Of a stretch of 64,000 nucleotides of DNA, positions 63,345 through 64,000 are shown in pieces. Position 1 is the stretch's first letter. Each line of letters opens with the position of its first letter. The DNA comes from Clostridium sp. M62/1 (GTDB lineage Bacteria; Bacillota; Clostridia; Lachnospirales; Lachnospiraceae): NCBI RefSeq assembly GCF_020736365.1, contig NZ_CP085988.1, positions 2,672,001-2,736,000 on the forward strand, given 5' to 3'. Under the pieces are notes generated by a model. That model had not been told where the DNA came from. It did not search any database and worked only from the letters and a program-made list of their open reading frames with translations. Made by a program: the position numbers and the translations under genes.

Positions 63345-64000
63345 TTAGTGCTCAGTTACTGTCATCTTGGAAGATACACCGTAGCCTAATGATTCCATCT
63401 GCTCGCCGTACTCGTCAGACATGATGTAGTCGATGAATGCCTTGGTCACCTCGTCCGGCTCACCCTTTGTGTACATATGCTCATAAGTCCATACCGGATA
63501 GTCGCCGCTGTATGTATTCTCTAAAGTAGGCTCAACACCGTCGATTGCAACTGTGGAAACTCCTGCATCACCTGTCAGGTAGGATAAAGCTACATATCCG
63601 ATTGCTCCCTTTGTATCTTTTACATTCTGGAGAAGTACGCCGGAATCATCTGTCTCCATAGCTGCGTTGGAAGCCTCCTCGTTTCCATCCAGAGCGTATT
63701 TCTGGAAAGTTGCTCTTGTTCCGGAGGATGTAGGCCGTGTCACAAGAACTACGTCCTCATCTGGTCCGCCGACCTCGCTCCAGTTCTTAATCTCACCTGT
63801 GAAGATTCCGATTAACTGCTCTTTTGTCAGGTCTGTAACGCCGGCCTCATATACGTCATTATTTACGATAGGAGCCATGGTCACAACGCACACCTGATGG
63901 TCTACCAGCTCTGCCGCCTGCTCCGGCTCCAGCTTATCCTCTGCCGGAACATCAGAGTTTCCGATGTTTACTGTCCCCTCGGAAACCTGCTTTAAGCCCT
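63345..64000 (-). CDS. pstS: Phosphate-binding protein PstS, 5' part outside window
   Basis: 218 codons of the C-terminal part, open to the window edge; the signal peptide lies beyond. PstS patterns are VNIGNSDVPAE (a Ser/Asp phosphate-site region), TGEIKNWSEVGGPDE and TRPTSSGTRATFQ. It delivers phosphate to PstCA. It is the first gene of the operon in this direction; a Pho-box promoter would lie outside. Confidence 0.95.
   Translation of the reverse strand, partial: GLKQVSEGTVNIGNSDVPAEDKLEPEQAAELVDHQVCVVTMAPIVNNDVYEAGVTDLTKEQLIGIFTGEIKNWSEVGGPDEDVVLVTRPTSSGTRATFQKYALDGNEEASNAAMETDDSGVLLQNVKDTKGAIGYVALSYLTGDAGVSTVAIDGVEPTLENTYSGDYPVWTYEHMYTKGEPDEVTKAFIDYIMSDEYGEQMESLGYGVSSKMTVTEH

Noticed and set aside
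1..64000. CRISPR arrays, prophage, insertion sequences, rRNA
   Set aside because: I looked for regularly spaced repeats, transposase or integrase frames and conserved rRNA segments and saw none.

Overview
The window reads as chromosomal DNA of a spore-forming, low-oxygen Firmicute of the Lachnospiraceae / former Clostridium cluster XIVa type. The support is the spoIIA-sigF and spoVA sporulation operons, a meso-diaminopimelate dehydrogenase gene, extracellular proteins with choline-binding-like cell-wall repeats, a T-box leader on valS, and strong AGGAGG-type ribosome sites with several GTG/TTG starts. No plasmid, prophage, rRNA, tRNA or CRISPR array is visible. This placement is inference from gene content, not from a search.

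Layout. 1-2301 is the 3' part of a class A penicillin-binding protein. 2639-11645 (minus) is a sporulation block: spoIIAA-spoIIAB-sigF, then a 53-residue membrane ORF plus spoVAA-spoVAB-spoVAC under a textbook sigma-G promoter, and spoVAD-spoVAE. The spoVA genes are split between spoVAC and spoVAD by about 4 kb holding a cysteine hydrolase, an APC permease and an orphan AraC-type response regulator. 12006-14927 (minus) is folC, a 53-residue ORF and a TPR membrane protein. 15294-21983 is an envelope module (cell-wall-repeat protein, MMPL transporter, secreted coiled-coil protein) with a TetR regulator; two consensus promoters face each other in between. 22050-29650 holds an orphan Spo0A-type DNA-binding domain, the valine T-box operon (a DUF6472-like protein and valS), a D,D-carboxypeptidase, a YbaK-type deacylase and ddh. 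29849-42344 is mixed metabolism and transport: NSS transporter, XRE regulator, TudS-like protein, heterodimeric ABC exporter, YihY, M32 and M20 peptidases, NUDIX hydrolase. 42345-52699 holds a TSUP transporter, a transpeptidase/SEDS pair, a U32 peptidase, zapA, ruvAB and a YprB-like exonuclease. 52764-59760 carries csp, hslO, a methyltransferase, small proteins, an enoyl-CoA hydratase homologue and a LysR remnant. 59860-64000 (minus) is the phosphate operon pstSCAB-phoU, with pstS running off the end.

Across the window a ~62-bp palindromic element occurs four times (2459, 10024, 11842, 57790). Three of these copies sit at the edges of the sporulation transcription units. A second, weaker dispersed similarity links 27843-27897 to a multi-hairpin region at 40105-40345. 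The strongest leads for something new are the split spoVA locus with its extra small membrane protein, the orphan Spo0A output domain, the MMPL/coiled-coil/cell-wall-repeat module with face-to-face promoters, and the palindromic element family. None of these has been tested beyond reading the sequence.
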